A stretch of DNA of 44,560 nucleotides from a virus: positions 783 to 45,342 of IMG/VR virus record IMGVR_UViG_3300010233_000051. One strand, given 5' to 3'. The number at the start of each line of letters is the position of its first letter. Positions within the stretch are counted from its first letter, which is position 1. Positions 13,685-21,285 of this stretch are shown here, piece by piece. The notes under the pieces were generated by a model, which worked only from the letters and a program-made list of their open reading frames with translations, did not search any database and was not told the origin of the DNA. The translations under genes were made by a program, and so were the position numbers.

Positions 13685-13879
13685 ATGATGAAATTACTAA
13701 CACTCTTACTTTGGTGCGCACCATACATATATTTTATGGCGGCGGCTATTTATAGATCACTTTTTCCTAAACATCTTTATTCCATGTCTATAAAAAATCA
13801 AGTTGCCATAAGAGCAACTATAGAAACAGGCGTTGGTGTTTTGATTTTAATTGCTATTGTTTTACTTTTACTAATTTAA
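13685..13879 (+). CDS. Two-helix membrane protein
   Basis: This 64-aa protein starts at 13685 or 13688 (MMKLLTLLLWCAPYIYFMAA) and has a second helix at the C-terminus (GVGVLILIAIVLLLLI). The leader TTCTAAAATTATGT precedes it. The non-coding stretch 13476-13684 holds a repeated TTTTGGTACA (13554 and 13611), perhaps promoter boxes. Confidence 0.6.
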   Translation: MMKLLTLLLWCAPYIYFMAAAIYRSLFPKHLYSMSIKNQVAIRATIETGVGVLILIAIVLLLLI

Positions 13880-13883
13880 TATT

Positions 13884-13946
13884 ATGGGTTACTTATTACT
13901 TATACTATTTATAGTTGGAGTACTTAACATTAGAGTTAAAAGATAG
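13884..13946 (+). CDS. 20-aa membrane peptide
   Basis: MGYLLLILFIVGVLNIRVKR is one hydrophobic helix with a basic end, 4 bases after the previous stop. The stop codon touches the GC-rich word GGGGCCGCC, which runs into a right-type dispersed site at 13957. Possibly real; short. Confidence 0.35.
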   Translation: MGYLLLILFIVGVLNIRVKR

Positions 13947-14057
13947 GGGCCGCCTCTCTTCTGGAAAGAAAAACTGATGAGCTCTAGATGTAATTCTTCT
14001 AGGAAAGAGGCGCTTTCTATTTTAAAACTTATTTTCTAACAATTTAAAATTACTAAA

Positions 14058-14279
14058 ATGAATCTTGACCAAGCAATGGATATCTCTAATGAACGAGCAG
14101 AAGCTTTAAGAAAAAGATTACATCATCTTATTCAAATGAAATACACTCCTTTTGTTATTATAGAAAAAATAAAAAAGGATTGTATTACAGTAGATGAGTG
14201 GTGTTATGTTTGCTTTGAATTAGGGCGGGCGTTTGAGAGTGCTGAAGCAGAATTAACTACTGAACTTTGTGTAAATTAA
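14058..14279 (+). CDS. Small helical protein
   Basis: This 73-aa protein (MNLDQAMDISNERAEALRKR...) starts after ACAATTTAAAATTACTAAA. No family recognised. Confidence 0.65.
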   Translation: MNLDQAMDISNERAEALRKRLHHLIQMKYTPFVIIEKIKKDCITVDEWCYVCFELGRAFESAEAELTTELCVN

Positions 14280-14297
14280 CCTTTTAAAATTATTCAG

Positions 14298-14741
14298 ATG
14301 ACTACTCGAGATATTAATGTATTTGTTAACTCACGTAATCCTAAACAAAAGGGACGTGAATATCGTCAATTGTGGTACGGCGAAGAAATTGGTGGACTTA
14401 TTACTCCTGAAGTTAAGATTATAGGAGATAATGTGTATATCCCGTTGACTTCCTGGGTGTCTGGTAAGGCTAAGTTTACTAATGTAAAAATACCTTTTGG
14501 TGTTAGCATTATTTCTTTATCTATACATAAAGATCACGATATAAGTTGTATTGGTGATTTTGAATTTGTGAAAGATTTTAGAATTTGGCGCGGAGTTTAT
14601 GTTTCGGGTCTTATTAGAAAAGATGATCACAACTATCTTAACGCTAAAGTTGTAATCGGTTATGATTTATCGTTTTATAGTAGATCTTTTTTAACCCTTA
14701 CTAACTACAAATCCACGCAAAAGAAGAAGTCTTATGAATGA
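14298..14741 (+). CDS. Strand-rich phage protein
   Basis: This 147-aa protein of alternating strands has no membrane segment or catalytic motif (LITPEVKIIGDNVYIPLTSW; VSIISLSIHKDHDISCIGDF). The stop overlaps the next start by 8 bases, so coupling is likely. Confidence 0.7.
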   Translation: MTTRDINVFVNSRNPKQKGREYRQLWYGEEIGGLITPEVKIIGDNVYIPLTSWVSGKAKFTNVKIPFGVSIISLSIHKDHDISCIGDFEFVKDFRIWRGVYVSGLIRKDDHNYLNAKVVIGYDLSFYSRSFLTLTNYKSTQKKKSYE

Positions 14742-14913
14742 AGAAATGCAAGCAATTAAGGAAAATATACGCAGTGGATCTTTTTGGGAACAGTGGGCAT
14801 ATGCAAAAGTTCTTCATATGACTAAGAACAAAAATAAAGCAAACAAACAATCGGCCGAGGCTGAGAAAGCTAGGTTATTCTTATACGAACTTTATAAAAA
14901 CACAGACTTATGA
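14734..14913 (+). CDS. Small helical protein
   Basis: This 59-aa protein (MNEEMQAIKENIRSGSFWEQ...) starts inside the previous gene and ends ATGA-coupled to the next. Charged helices, no membrane segment. Unknown. Confidence 0.65.
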   Translation: MNEEMQAIKENIRSGSFWEQWAYAKVLHMTKNKNKANKQSAEAEKARLFLYELYKNTDL

Positions 14914-15377
14914 ATACTATTTACGAAAAAATAAATACTAAAACTACTAATATTATTGCTATCTTAGCCGTAATTCTTTTATGTTTGTGTGCTTTTAAAG
15001 GATGTAGTCAAACTTTTGATTTTGATAAAATGAGAGACTCCTGGTTAAAAGATGTTACACAAATGAGTATCGATCCTACTAGTAATCAGTTCATTATATA
15101 CTTCAATGATAAGTTGGATATTAGCTCAATCCGAATTCCTGGAAAGACCTTAAAAGAGATGATCAACGAACCAATGAAAGATGTAATGTACACAAATGAT
15201 TCTATCTTTTTTGTGGCTAAAAAAACTTATTATAAGGTTTGGATTAAAGAAGTATCAATGGTTTTCATAGTAAAAACTACACAAACAGGTCAAATTCCAT
15301 ATCTTGGCGACCATCTTATCTCTTTTATCAACATCATTCGAGACTATAGACGAAATAGATCTCTAAGCTCACGCTAA
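14910..15377 (+). CDS. Membrane-anchored protein
   Basis: This 155-aa protein has a transmembrane segment at residues 11-28 ending near C26-x-x-C29... (LLCLCAFKGC), then a strand-rich exported domain (FIIYFNDKLDISSIRIPGKT). It could be anchored by the helix or as a lipoprotein. A terminator follows. Confidence 0.65.
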   Translation: MNTIYEKINTKTTNIIAILAVILLCLCAFKGCSQTFDFDKMRDSWLKDVTQMSIDPTSNQFIIYFNDKLDISSIRIPGKTLKEMINEPMKDVMYTNDSIFFVAKKTYYKVWIKEVSMVFIVKTTQTGQIPYLGDHLISFINIIRDYRRNRSLSSR

Positions 15378-15407
15378 CAGTTGGGGATGCTCTCAATCGT
15401 TTCAATA

Positions 15408-15447
15408 AGTGACTCATGTAGGAATACAGCATGTCACTATTTTTTTA
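15408..15447 (+). terminator. Intrinsic terminator
   Basis: AGTGAC (15408) pairs with GTCACT (15433-15438). Inner stem TGTA-GGAA-TACA is capped by a GNRA loop. Seven T follow. Confidence 0.8.
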
Positions 15448-15467
15448 TTAACTCTTAAACTTAATTT

Positions 15468-15824
15468 ATGGACTATCTAATTGCAATTTGTATAATAGGC
15501 GTTTGTGGTATGATTTGTTATCTTATAAACGTAACTCATGAACGAACAAACATTCGTTTAGCAGAGGCTAGTTTTCGTGAAGATGCTCGGCTAAAAGATC
15601 CTATTTTAGCAGAGATTCAACTAAAACAAAAACTTGCAGAAGAAGAAACAAAGAGATTTGAATTAGAAAAGAATTCTTTAAAACCCAGCTTTACTTGTGC
15701 TCATACTTACGAAGAAGTTGCTCGACAGACTTGGGAAGAAGGAGATCCTATAAGCCCAATAGAGTATAAAAATGTTCTTCGTGAATGTACTAAGTGTGGT
15801 GCTTCTTATACGACACGTCTTTAA
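15468..15824 (+). CDS. Membrane-anchored zinc-ribbon protein
   Basis: This 118-aa protein has an N-terminal helix (residues 3-22), a charged coiled coil (AEIQLKQKLAEEETKRFELE), then CAHTYEEV...CTKCGASY, a likely zinc site. It may be a membrane-tethered adaptor. No family recognised. Confidence 0.65.
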   Translation: MDYLIAICIIGVCGMICYLINVTHERTNIRLAEASFREDARLKDPILAEIQLKQKLAEEETKRFELEKNSLKPSFTCAHTYEEVARQTWEEGDPISPIEYKNVLRECTKCGASYTTRL

Positions 15825-15845
15825 TTTACTTTTTAAATTAATTTA

Positions 15846-16244
15846 ATGAACAAACTACTACTATGGTGCTTTGGCGCCTTACTTCTCTTCTCATCTTGTA
15901 CAGATACTGTATCAAGATATAAAGCTAATCTTGCTTTTAGTAAAGATGACTACTGTACTTATTGGTATGATTCTACTTTCCAGAAAGATGGAAAGATCTG
16001 GATTAAACCCATCGATCATGCTTGTTACGGTAACGTCACTCATGGCGCAGATGATGATAAATGGGTGTATATAGTTGCTCCTACTTATTATATTGATCAA
16101 CCTTCTGTTTCTGAACAGGAAGCTAAAAACGTTCATGCTAAAAGAGTTGCTTGGATCTGGATTGGCTCTTTTACATATCTCATTATGATTATAACAATTT
16201 TATTCACTTTCAAAATCAAACTATATTATTATGCTTCAAAGTAA
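15846..16244 (+). CDS. Lipoprotein with C-terminal membrane helix
   Basis: This 132-aa protein has a lipoprotein signal peptide MNKLLLWCFGALLLFSSC with C18 in a lipobox (LFSSC). A ~85-residue exported domain and a C-terminal transmembrane helix (IGSFTYLIMIITILFTF) follow. It overlaps the next gene by 14 bases. Envelope-located; a superinfection-exclusion role would fit but is conjecture. Confidence 0.7.
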   Translation: MNKLLLWCFGALLLFSSCTDTVSRYKANLAFSKDDYCTYWYDSTFQKDGKIWIKPIDHACYGNVTHGADDDKWVYIVAPTYYIDQPSVSEQEAKNVHAKRVAWIWIGSFTYLIMIITILFTFKIKLYYYASK

Positions 16245-16986
16245 ATTACAATTACAAGAACAAGATAGTCGAGCTACAAAGTTACAGCTCCTTCTTGCAA
16301 ATCCTGAAGATGATGCCCTAATAAAATTAGCACGCGCCATCTCTCCTAACAATCAATTTACCAGAGATGAAGACGCTCTTGGTATAAAGGTGACCAAAGA
16401 TAAATACACAGAAGAGTTTAATGTTACATTCTCTAAAGCAGAGTTACATGCAGAAGCTTGTAAGTATAATCTTGCCTTTATTCCTGGAAAGTCCTATCAA
16501 GGAGAATACACACCTGAATTCTTACGTAAGCTTAAGGATTTTCTGGAATCAACAAGTATTCATACTATGGATGCTTCTGATCTTCAGAATCAAATATGGA
16601 TTCTCTCTCCAGGAAGAGGTGATAAGCCAATAGAAGGTATGACACGATATCCGTGCAAGGATCCGCTTCTCTTTTATCGTGTTGAACCAGATTACTTTGT
16701 TTTAATAGACGGAGCCAAGAACTACATCAATCTCTATCAATGGTGGCTTGGACTCAAAAACTATTCTGAGAATTCGTGCCGCTTGATGCAGTGGTTAGAG
16801 AATATAGTGATAATGTGTGCTATTTTCTATGGAATATTCTTTTTCTCACATTTGACTCTTTGGTGGCTATTTGGAATTATTCCTGTTTCTTTTGTGCTTA
16901 TGCTTATTCGCATGAGATGTAGAAAGAGTTATAACGAGGATTTAGCTCATTGTTCATCATACTTTAATGAGAATAAATATAAGTAA
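16231..16986 (+). CDS. Membrane protein with large soluble N-terminus
   Basis: This 251-aa protein has ~185 soluble residues, then two transmembrane helices (MQWLENIVIMCAIFYGIFFF; LWWLFGIIPVSFVLMLI) and a short charged tail. Coupled to the lipoprotein gene upstream. Unknown. Confidence 0.7.
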   Translation: MLQSKLQLQEQDSRATKLQLLLANPEDDALIKLARAISPNNQFTRDEDALGIKVTKDKYTEEFNVTFSKAELHAEACKYNLAFIPGKSYQGEYTPEFLRKLKDFLESTSIHTMDASDLQNQIWILSPGRGDKPIEGMTRYPCKDPLLFYRVEPDYFVLIDGAKNYINLYQWWLGLKNYSENSCRLMQWLENIVIMCAIFYGIFFFSHLTLWWLFGIIPVSFVLMLIRMRCRKSYNEDLAHCSSYFNENKYK

Positions 16987-16991
16987 TTTTA

Positions 16992-17181
16992 AATCTTTCC
17001 AGGAAGAAGGTGAGCTAACTAATATGTCTCAAGGTGCTAGTGACATCATTGAAAAGAGGAAGACACTAAAGAGAAAAAAGCTGATACTCCGTAATGCCTG
17101 ATCCTAGTCTTAGTTGCAATAGAAAGGTGTGTGTTGGTAAAAGTCCAACTTAGTTAGTTTCACCATCTTTCTGGAAAGATT
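16992..17181 (+). repeat. Hairpin-bracketed element 7
   Basis: AATCTTTCCAGGAAGAAGGTG pairs with CACCATCTTTCTGGAAAGATT, and the stem extends inward through GCTAACTAA/TTAGTTAG. This gives about 28 paired positions. The ~130-base interior has no ORF. Confidence 0.75.
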
Positions 17182-17212
17182 ATTTCTTAACAAACCACAA
17201 AAATCAAATTGT

Positions 17213-17986
17213 ATGATACCATTACTAATTTACTTAGCTGGATTCATCTATGTCTTCTATATCTTAACTTATGATAAAGACATACAAATGACAGCATTAA
17301 CATCCTTTCTATTCAATGAAGAATTTGCAGAGTCAAACAAAGGTACTCTCTCTTTTCTTTATTCTTTAGTTTGGCCTGTAACAATTTTCTTCATTTTAAG
17401 GCTTCGAAAGGTGCCGTCAATTAAATTAAATATTATGAGAATCATAAAAAACATCGTAGCATTTGTAATAGTAATAGTAGTTTTATGGGGCGCGTCCTAC
17501 ATCTTAGAAAATGAAGTAAATTACTACAATCAGTCTGTAAATATAGAACAGACATTTAACCAACAAAAGAATCAGCGTTTAATGATTCTTGATAAAATGC
17601 AAAAAGTGTTAGAACAGAAACTTCAGATAGCAGGAATCAACGATTCCTCATACTATAAGAATTTAACTGCAATAACATTTATGCGTAAAGATGGTGCTTC
17701 AGTAGCCTGGAAATGGATAAAAGAGACAAATCCAAATAGTAACTATGAAGAAGTAAGTCAACTTTATAAAGATTTATCAGTCTCTATACAAACTGAAAGA
17801 ACATCACTTTTAGCTATTGAGAATGAATGTCAGGAAACGGTTAAAAGGTATTCAATACTACATAAACAATTTCCTACAAACATTTATCTTTATTATCAAA
17901 AGCCTGAATTAGATTATACTCCAATAGCAAGTGATGCTAATAGGGAAACTAATACTACAGGACGAGATAATAATATAAAGCTTTAA
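17213..17986 (+). CDS. Membrane protein with coiled coil
   Basis: This 257-aa protein has hydrophobic segments at residues 2-20, ~45-63 and ~80-98, then a long helical region (NQQKNQRLMILDKMQKVLEQ). The C-terminal tail is polar. Unknown envelope protein. Confidence 0.7.
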   Translation: MIPLLIYLAGFIYVFYILTYDKDIQMTALTSFLFNEEFAESNKGTLSFLYSLVWPVTIFFILRLRKVPSIKLNIMRIIKNIVAFVIVIVVLWGASYILENEVNYYNQSVNIEQTFNQQKNQRLMILDKMQKVLEQKLQIAGINDSSYYKNLTAITFMRKDGASVAWKWIKETNPNSNYEEVSQLYKDLSVSIQTERTSLLAIENECQETVKRYSILHKQFPTNIYLYYQKPELDYTPIASDANRETNTTGRDNNIKL

Positions 17987-17991
17987 TTTAC

Positions 17992-18034
17992 AGATAGAGG
18001 ATTAGTCTGATAAGCTAATCCTCTATTTTATCTA
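17992..18034. terminator. Bidirectional terminator between convergent genes
   Basis: ATAGAGGATTAG (17994-18005) pairs with CTAATCCTCTAT (18015-18026), 12 perfect pairs, followed by TTTT on the plus side. It separates the rightward operon from the leftward HNH gene, whose stop codon lies in the stem. Confidence 0.85.
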
Positions 18035-18548
18035 GTTCATAAAGCTTTGGTGCATTTTCACAAAAAGATTTAAGTTCTTTAAGTGTAGCATTTGTTTTCA
18101 TCAAATTAGCTTTTAATGAAACAATTTGAATATTTCCTTTAACATAACCAAGACTAGGAATTATTCTATCTATAGAAGGTGTATAAGGAGTTCCTCGTTC
18201 CATTTTGACATTAAGTAAAGGACAATATTCTGGAACTATTAGATCTTCTAATGTTAGATTAAAAGGCAAATTATACTTTTTAGAGAAAGTTTTTTTTGAT
18301 AATAAACTAATATACATTGGATTATCTGAATATCTTTCTCTTTTGTGATTTCGTTCCTGTTCTTTGATTTGTTCTTTTTTTTCTTCTGAATAATTCATAG
18401 TTAACTCTTTACGCCATTTATTATGGCAATTTTTACAATATGATAAAAATCCACTTAATTTATCTTTACTTAAATTAGTGTTTTCTTTTGTTTTTAAAAC
18501 ACCACATTTAGCACAATACCAAGTTGTTTTTCTTACTCCAAATCCCAT
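18015..18548 (-). CDS. HNH-type endonuclease, probably homing
   Basis: This 177-aa minus-strand protein has an N-terminal zinc ribbon (CAKCG...CKNCH), a basic linker, then TPSIDRIIPSLGYVKGNIQIVSLKAN, the S-(I/V)-D-R-I-x-P...GY-x-x-GN-x-x-(V/I)-V-S-x-x-AN form typical of phage HNH/VSR-like endonucleases. It is one of only two minus-strand genes found. Its ATG sits 6 bases after a host-type -7 box, so the mRNA may be leaderless. A selfish free-standing gene is the likely reading. Confidence 0.75.
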   Translation of the reverse strand: MGFGVRKTTWYCAKCGVLKTKENTNLSKDKLSGFLSYCKNCHNKWRKELTMNYSEEKKEQIKEQERNHKRERYSDNPMYISLLSKKTFSKKYNLPFNLTLEDLIVPEYCPLLNVKMERGTPYTPSIDRIIPSLGYVKGNIQIVSLKANLMKTNATLKELKSFCENAPKLYELDKIED

Positions 18549-18554
18549 ATCTTA

Positions 18555-18586
18555 CAAAGATATAACAAATACACGAAACTACCAAA
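18555..18586 (-). promoter_or_regulatory. Bacteroidota-type promoter for the HNH gene
   Basis: On the minus strand, TTTG (18583-18586), exactly 20 bases, then TATCTTTG (18555-18562), matching TTTG/TAnnTTTG. The spacing is identical to the other four promoters listed. Confidence 0.75.
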
Positions 18587-18606
18587 TTTATTTTTATTAT
18601 GAAATA

Positions 18607-18957
18607 ATGGAAGAACTAAACTCATATACGATCGTTCTCTCAAACGGAGCTTATCGCACAATTAAGGCTAAAACAGTAACTTCTGCATTCATTAGTAATT
18701 TAGCTTATCTTCTTAGAAGTGGTAGTGAGCTTGAATGTAAACACATTATAGATGAGAAGAAGAAGATTATTTATGAAGAACTCGAATGGGCACTAATTTT
18801 CTCAGATCGGGACATGGAACATGAAATTGGGTCAGCGCCAAGATATACCGAAAAAGAAATTGACTCTATGATAAGAGGTTATGCCAGATTCTATGGTCTT
18901 TCAGAAGACTCTGCTACAAATTATCTAAAGAAAAAGATTGAAAGAAATGCCAATTAA
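18607..18957 (+). CDS. Phage protein, unknown
   Basis: This 116-aa protein starts at ATG 18607 (MEELNSYTIVLSNGAYRTIK); the upstream in-frame ORF runs into the divergent HNH gene and is not used. A strand-rich N-terminus resembles a small DUF-type phage fold, followed by charged helices. Confidence 0.65.
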   Translation: MEELNSYTIVLSNGAYRTIKAKTVTSAFISNLAYLLRSGSELECKHIIDEKKKIIYEELEWALIFSDRDMEHEIGSAPRYTEKEIDSMIRGYARFYGLSEDSATNYLKKKIERNAN

Positions 18958-19135
18958 CACTAACACCAAGGAAAAGAAATATTCTTTTGAAGAATTAGAG
19001 TATCTTATGAAAAGTTATTCTGATTTTTGTCAAGATTATTTAACAGCTTACTATGAACGCTCTATTCAGATGCCCTCGTGGGCTGAATGGAATACTTTAA
19101 ATAATCCAACGCATGGCCAACACGAAAAGAAGTAA
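18947..19135 (+). CDS. Small helical protein
   Basis: This 62-aa protein starts at ATG 18947, overlapping the previous gene by 11 bases and the next by 23. Hydrophilic (KEKKYSFEELEYLMKSYSDF). Unknown. Confidence 0.6.
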   Translation: MPINTNTKEKKYSFEELEYLMKSYSDFCQDYLTAYYERSIQMPSWAEWNTLNNPTHGQHEKK

Positions 19136-19481
19136 AAAAGGTGGTAAGGATAAGATTCTTACGAAGAATCAAAAGATGAAGATAGGACGTGCTGCAATTC
19201 AAGCAGAACGTTTGCGTCGTACAGAGTCTTTCCAGAAAGAGGAGAAAGGACCTATTGTCATTGCTAAGACAAAGAAGGCCAAGAAAGTACGTAAATTCGT
19301 GGAAGACTATTCAAGACGTACTTCTGCTTTAAAGATTCTCTCTGAAAACCTTCTTACTGGAAAGAAAATAGTCGAAGAACAAACTATTGATGGTAAAATA
19401 GGACGCCTAGTAGACTACACTCCAGAGGAAATCAAACGAATAAAACAAGAAATAAGAGTTCTTGAAGAACGACTAAAATAG
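19113..19481 (+). CDS. Basic nucleic-acid-binding-like protein
   Basis: This 122-aa, lysine/arginine-rich protein (MANTKRSKKGGKDKILTKNQ...) ends in a helix. It contains a left site (19228) and a right site (19349) of the dispersed repeat 120 bases apart, so its own mRNA could fold on itself. Confidence 0.65.
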   Translation: MANTKRSKKGGKDKILTKNQKMKIGRAAIQAERLRRTESFQKEEKGPIVIAKTKKAKKVRKFVEDYSRRTSALKILSENLLTGKKIVEEQTIDGKIGRLVDYTPEEIKRIKQEIRVLEERLK

Positions 19482-19665
19482 CTAGGCTGGCACAGTATGC
19501 CAGTTAGTATCAATATCAAGCAAAAGGATCGGCCTTCTTTGTGGTAAGCTTTCGATGGCTACTTGCTATGAATGGGGAGCCAATATTCTCGAATGAAAGT
19601 GTCCAAAACTCTAGTTTCTCCAGTTGGAGCTGGAGCCCATTCTTTCCATCTATTATTAACTTTTA
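19482..19665 (+). ncRNA. Structured intergenic RNA
   Basis: Non-coding, GC-richer than its surroundings. Hairpin CTGGCA-cagta-TGCCAG (19487-19503), GGCT...AGCC around 19573-19603, and nested CTCCAGTTGGAG / GGAGCTGGAGCC pairings near 19618-19638. No family recognised. Confidence 0.4.
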
Positions 19666-19678
19666 AAATTCATAAAAT

Positions 19679-20011
19679 ATGGCAGCAGAATATAGCGCAT
19701 TACTAAAATGGCCGCAAAGTAAAGAAGAAGATCTTAAGTTTTGCTTAGGAAAGCATTCAATTCTAATTTTAGAACTTGAATTAAGAAAACCACACCCTGA
19801 ATCAGGAAGTGATATTCAAACACACACTATTGATCTACCAGAAGGTTGGACTAAAATAGATTGTGCCGATGCTTGTTTTGTGCATATTTCTCCTGTTAAA
19901 AACAGAATGATGAAAGGAACAATTGTTGCTCTATCACCTGTTGTTGAAAAATCAGAAACTGAAGAGCAAGATCTTGGTTATATGCATTATATGTATGGTA
20001 ATGATGATTAA
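19679..20011 (+). CDS. Acidic phage protein, unknown
   Basis: This 110-aa protein (MAAEYSALLKWPQSKEEDLK...) starts after ACTTTTAAAATTCATAAA. A right-type dispersed site follows the stop. Confidence 0.65.
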   Translation: MAAEYSALLKWPQSKEEDLKFCLGKHSILILELELRKPHPESGSDIQTHTIDLPEGWTKIDCADACFVHISPVKNRMMKGTIVALSPVVEKSETEEQDLGYMHYMYGNDD

Positions 20012-20039
20012 TCCATCTTTCTGGAAAGAAGAATTTTAT

Positions 20040-20208
20040 TAATAACTAACACTCAAAAAAGGATGAGACCACTTATAAGAAGTCCTGGCTTAATAGCCTA
20101 AACGATTAACTTTCGATAAATTAATATTATACAGATTTTGTAACGGGGGTTACAGAGTATAATCGTATTTTGAAAAAGCATCTTTCCAGTAGGAGAGGTG
20201 CTTTTATT
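20040..20208 (+). ncRNA. Hairpin cluster with double-stem element
   Basis: Outer stem ATTATAC/GTATAAT (20126-20132 with 20157-20163) encloses TGTAAC-gggg-GTTACA (20139-20154). A small TGGCT/AGCC hairpin lies upstream. At 20174-20205, AAAAGCA...TGCTTTT closes over a left-type dispersed site (CTTTCCAG) and ends in T's, so it may terminate transcription. Confidence 0.5.
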
Positions 20209-20213
20209 ACTTT

Positions 20214-20282
20214 GAGAGTTAGTGTAGTTAGCAACACAAGATCCTTTGACGATCTTATCAGAGGGGCGGAGCCTCTACTCTC
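20214..20282 (+). ncRNA. Compact three-way-junction RNA
   Basis: GAGAGT (20214) pairs with ACTCTC (20277-20282) and encloses two perfect hairpins: AAGATC-ctttgac-GATCTT (20238-20256) and AGAGG-ggcggag-CCTCT (20260-20276). The second loop holds one of the window's GC-rich words. This is a clean junction with no ORF; it could be a regulatory RNA or small ribozyme, identity unknown. Confidence 0.55.
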
Positions 20283-20287
20283 ATCCA

Positions 20288-20408
20288 GAAAAGGAAAAAA
20301 TGAATGATGCTAATAATAGTACCACTAATTAGATGGCTGGTTCACTGAAAGTCTAGTTTGGTGTATATGAACTTCTATTATTCCGTAGTTGTATTTTTCC
20401 TTTTTTAA
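20288..20408 (+). ncRNA. Long nested hairpin ending in T-run
   Basis: AAGGAAAAAAT (20291) pairs with ATTTTTCCTT (20393-20402). Nested within it, AATAATAG (20312-20319) pairs with CTATTATT (20375-20382). T's follow to 20406. The whole stretch 20012-20425 is gene-free and made of these elements. Confidence 0.55.
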
Positions 20409-20425
20409 CTTTTAAAACTTCTTTT

Positions 20426-20632
20426 ATGACACAGAAAAGAACACCAGAACAACATAAGATTTGGCTTGAGAATAAAAATAAATTACGTCAAGCTTATATT
20501 GCAGAAGGACGGCGTCGCTTAGTTATTCGTGTAAAAAGAAATAAACAACGACGTAAAGATAATTGGAAAAGTAATCATTATGGAATATGTCCTTGTTGTG
20601 GTCATAATAAATCTGATTATTGGAGTTATTGA
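20426..20632 (+). CDS. Small basic zinc-knuckle protein
   Basis: This 68-aa protein is very basic (KRNKQRRKDNWKSNHYG) and ends CPCCGHNKSDYWSY, half of a zinc ribbon. Leader ACTTTTAAAACTTCTTTT precedes the start. Probably nucleic-acid binding. Confidence 0.6.
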   Translation: MTQKRTPEQHKIWLENKNKLRQAYIAEGRRRLVIRVKRNKQRRKDNWKSNHYGICPCCGHNKSDYWSY

Positions 20633-20660
20633 TATTTAAGGGGTTATTGATATTTAAATA

Positions 20661-20717
20661 GCGATGTAGCTTAGTGGTAGAGCTTGCAGCACCTTGTTCG
20701 ATTCAGGTCATCGCCAC
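20661..20717 (+). ncRNA. tRNA-like RNA lacking the anticodon arm
   Basis: GCGATG (20661-20666) pairs with CATCGC (20709-20714). TA follows, then D arm GCTT-AGTGGTA-GAGC. Only eight bases (TTGCAGCA) stand where the anticodon arm should be. T arm CTTG-TTCGATT-CAGG and a 3' CA (not CCA) follow. Total is about 57 bases instead of ~76. It is clearly tRNA-derived but cannot decode. It may be a decoy for tRNA-binding enzymes, a processing signal, or a remnant. Confidence 0.6.
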
Positions 20718-20748
20718 TATTATTTCTTTACTTTAAAACACAAAACAA

Positions 20749-20844
20749 ATGCGAAAACAGATGAAATTACGAGTAAATCCTATCTCCTATCTAAATCCGA
20801 TTGATGTCTTTTGTATTCGAATTCATAAGGCTATTTGTAAGTAA
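20749..20844 (+). CDS. 31-aa peptide, overlaps next gene
   Basis: MRKQMKLRVNPISYLNPIDV then FCIRIHKAICK. It has a good leader (ACTTTAAAACACAAAACAA). It overlaps 20804-20998 in another frame. It may be a leader peptide or a piece of a frameshifted gene. Confidence 0.35.
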   Translation: MRKQMKLRVNPISYLNPIDVFCIRIHKAICK

Positions 20845-20998
20845 ATCTGGTAGATCTTTCCAGAAAGAGGGAAATTCTTGTGCTATATGTCATAAAGCTC
20901 AAGGAATTCACCTTCTACTGGATAGACAAAACAGCGCTTGTGACAAATGTTGGAATCGCTGTAATAAGAAGAAAACTGCATTTGCAGGTAATAAATGA
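20804..20998 (+). CDS. Small zinc-finger protein
   Basis: This 64-aa protein has CAICHKAQGIHLLLDRQNSA followed by CDKCWNRC, a CxxC...CxxC zinc finger resembling HNH-linked ribbons. The mRNA holds a left (20854) and right (20910) dispersed site 57 bases apart. The start is uncertain; the upstream 31-aa ORF overlaps. Confidence 0.5.
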   Translation: MSFVFEFIRLFVSKSGRSFQKEGNSCAICHKAQGIHLLLDRQNSACDKCWNRCNKKKTAFAGNK

Positions 20999-21040
20999 AG
21001 GTTAGCTTGCGCGCAATTCTTCACACTTTAAGCTTGGAAT

Positions 21041-21268
21041 ATGAAAGAACTAAGACAAATCACTCAAAGACCCGTAAGTAAAGACAAACCAATTTGTGCC
21101 TCACCGAAAGACTATAAACCTGTATCTAATTATAAAGATGCGTTTAAGAAGTCTCAGGAAGAGAAAGACAAACTCAAACAACTAAAGAAAGAGTTCAACA
21201 AGAACTCCGCGAAGAAACTCATTGAAACCACTACAGCATGTGGTTATAAACGAAAAGTACTTATTTAA
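21041..21268 (+). CDS. Small basic protein
   Basis: This 75-aa, lysine-rich helical protein (KKSQEEKDKLKQLKKEFNKN) has no family recognised. The start lies after AAGCTTGGAAT. Confidence 0.6.
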   Translation: MKELRQITQRPVSKDKPICASPKDYKPVSNYKDAFKKSQEEKDKLKQLKKEFNKNSAKKLIETTTACGYKRKVLI

Positions 21269-21285
21269 CTTTTAAACTTATTTGT

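Noticed and set aside
13970-14015. Hammerhead ribozyme (CTGATGAG ... GAAA)
   Set aside because: The core words are present, but stem II does not begin with the needed pair and no cleavage-site stem I/III arrangement fits.
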